Assembly: GCA_030374765.1 (NCBI GenBank)
Contig: JARGXX010000117.1
Span: forward strand, 558,001 to 622,000
Direction: 5' to 3'
DNA length: 64,000 nucleotides
From: Agarophyton chilense
Taxonomy: Eukaryota > Rhodophyta > Florideophyceae > Gracilariales > Gracilariaceae
A program made the translations under genes and the position numbers. The notes below the pieces were generated by a model that was not told where the DNA came from, searched no databases, and saw only the letters and a list, made by a program, of their open reading frames with translations. Within the stretch, counting starts at the first letter, position 1; each line of letters starts with the position of its first letter. Positions 62,601-64,000 of the stretch are shown one piece after another.

Positions 62601-63817
62601 ACGAAGTCAACAACGCTGGCGATCGCGTTCCTCAACAATTGGGTCCACCCGTATGGCTCACCACTGTACCTACTCACCGATAATGGATCAAACCTGGCAT
62701 CGAGTTCTTCGAAGCAGTCTGTAACCTCTTGGGTATCAAGCACTATTTTACGACTGCTTACCACCCGCAGACAAACGGACAGGTCGAGCGCTTTAACCAC
62801 AAATTGGTATCAAGGCTACGACACTATACAGAAGAGCACCAAACTGGGTAGGATGAGCTGGTGCAACCGCTCACCTACTCCTATAACCTTCAGGTACACC
62901 GGTCAACGCAGACCACTCCCTTTGATTTGGTTCTTTCGCGACACCCCCCAGGTATTGTAGTGCAGGGAGATCATACCACCAGCACTGCAGCTGGCGCACT
63001 GACGCCTGCCCAGGTCAAGCGAAATACGCTTGTGAGGTTGAGGAGGGCTCTCAAACATGCAGAGCGCCACCTCATTGCAGCCCAGAAGCGGTACAAGGCC
63101 GACGGCGACCGTAGGGTAACCGAAGTGGTCTCTGTATCTTCGGGAAAATATGTCTACATAGACAATCCATCCTCAAGTAAACGACCACGACCGGGTGATG
63201 AAGCGGACGATGAAGCTATTAATAGAGATATCAATTCGAAGCTTCTACCCAAATCAGTGGGACCTTATAAGGTATTGAACGCATCAGACCACACCGTTAC
63301 GGTTAAACAAGATGGAATACCGAATACGGTATCAATTGACCGTATTACGGTAGCACCTGAAACCGTTCAACATGGCATTGAGTCAGGCACCTTAGCCCGA
63401 GAGCCCAGAGCGGTAGCTCTGCGAACTCGACCCTCGGAGGACCCCACCCCAATTGAGGTAAACGATGACCTTCAACGGGATGATCCGGATTACAACCCTC
63501 TAACAGGGACGGAAATTGAACCTCAAACGGTAAAAGCGGGAGCTCCCGACCCGGCTCCCACACAGGAAGCTCCCAACTCGGAACCTATGAACCCTCGAGG
63601 TAGCGTTCCCCCGAAAGATCAGGACCAAACCTCAGAGAAATTTTCGGTTGACCGTCTGGTGGGCCACACGCGAACCTACAATGGTCTGAAGTACACCGTA
63701 AGGTGGTACAGCTGGGGGCCAGATGAGGACACCCTCAAACCCCCAGCCGCAATACCCCCACACTTCCGTATCAGGTATTGGCGCCGTCGCAAGGAGCAGA
63801 TGCCTGCAGACGGCTAA
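59532..63817 (+). pseudogene. pol: Pol of element X with C-terminal chromodomain, broken
   Basis: Protease: VICVLDTGPAQTC near 59700, then LLGTNFIDRHSKAI in another frame. RT: DWASPVVLVQKKGDNRIRF, a shift near 60843, then RMDECIDSWGDAQIFTTLDA and the catalytic ALVYIDDVIIYY near 61114. A further shift at 61203 leads into RNase H (YTLDTDAFHTQIGCCLM, EKERLAVVWSML). Integrase: SGHPGATRMYYTLRQQFYWP (zinc-binding part), then DLLGQLPKTKNVYQHILGII, LLTDNGSNLAS, a shift near 62700, and HPQTNGQVERFNHKL. The C-terminal chromodomain is VDRLVGHTRTYNGLKYTVRW, then YSWGPDEDTLKPP. The last open frame, from 62861, is intact to its stop at 63817. Confidence 0.85.
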
Positions 63818-64000
63818 CCTTAGACCTTAGTGGTGCTCAGGCCTAAGGAACGGGGAGAAAAGACGTCGTTCTCCACAGAAGGTGGACGCATATGCGTGTC
63901 AGATTACCTACAAGGGAGGACACGAAAGAACAACCGAATGTAACAGTAGAAGAGACAAGAAGAGACAACAATTTACTTGAAGAAGGAAACACTAAGGAAG
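63818..64000 (+). other. 3' noncoding part of element X, truncated by the window end
   Basis: About 180 bp after the pol stop, A+G-rich toward the end (AGAAGAGACAAGAAGAGACAA). A polypurine tract and the 3' LTR are expected just beyond the window. Confidence 0.5.

Larger units (their letters stand above)
57168..64000 (+). mobile_element. Internal region of outer chromodomain Ty3/gypsy element X, decayed, runs off the window
   Basis: Element X starts with the LTR near 47593 and resumes here after B. It has gag (57304-59628), pol (59532-63817) and a chromodomain at the C-terminus, then about 180 bp of 3' noncoding sequence to the window end. The 3' LTR is outside the window. Gag and RT sequences are related to those of B (RMDECIDS and FTTLDAN in both), so the two belong to one clade. 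Confidence 0.85.

Noticed and set aside
1..64000. CRISPR arrays, rRNA or prokaryotic operons
   Set aside because: No regularly spaced repeats, rRNA motifs or ribosome-binding-site-led gene clusters; introns and LTR elements show nuclear eukaryotic DNA.

Overview
The window is nuclear DNA of a photosynthetic eukaryote, most likely a red alga. The reasons are an intron-poor, compact gene set with short GT-AG introns (75-111 bp), plastid-type proteins encoded in nuclear DNA (a YbaB/EbfC protein and an ABCI11-like ATPase, both with N-terminal extensions), a carbohydrate-sulfotransferase-like membrane protein, an LPMO-like secreted protein and abundant LTR retrotransposons. The taxon is an inference; no rRNA or organelle marker is present.

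Left part (1-27.3 kb) is a gene island of single-copy housekeeping genes: a TPR-like helical protein (814-2270), a SIZ/PIAS SUMO E3 ligase (5377-8202), plastid YbaB/EbfC (9004-9734), a UXT-type prefoldin-like protein (10422-10967, minus), the GPN-loop GTPase GPN2 (11443-12611), a secreted LPMO-like protein (12774-13970, minus), complex I 51 kDa subunit NDUFV1 (15482-16960), replication factor C subunit RFC2 (17656-18651, minus), a ubiquitin-specific protease (19556-22117), an organellar SSB (22213-22953, minus), an unrecognised protein built of three internal repeats (23738-24817), an ABCI11-like ATPase (24831-25798, minus) and a sulfotransferase-like type II membrane protein (26181-27299). 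From YbaB to the sulfotransferase, eleven consecutive genes alternate strand strictly, giving convergent gaps as short as 13 bp and divergent intergenic regions that must hold shared promoters.

Right part (27.5-64 kb) is a transposon graveyard plus young insertions. A nearly intact Ty3/gypsy element with 190-bp LTRs and a GGCGC target duplication spans 27511-34041; its gag and pol lie in one frame separated by a single UAG. Then follow remnants of a Harbinger (PIF) transposase (35.7-36.7 kb), a small foldback repeat (38972-39101), a strongly purine-skewed unassigned region (39.2-42.3 kb), a hAT/DUF659 transposase relic (42.7-45.8 kb, minus) split by a 641-bp insertion, and a Tc1/mariner relic (46.27-47.01 kb).

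From 47.6 kb to the window end there is a nested pair of chromodomain-bearing Ty3/gypsy elements. The outer one (called X here; plus strand; LTR about 47593-48181; internal part resuming at 57168 and running off the window) is interrupted exactly in its primer-binding site by a complete minus-strand element (called B; 48197-57167) with two 716-bp LTRs. Both are broken by stops and frameshifts, and both carry a primer-binding site beginning with the same 13 bases.
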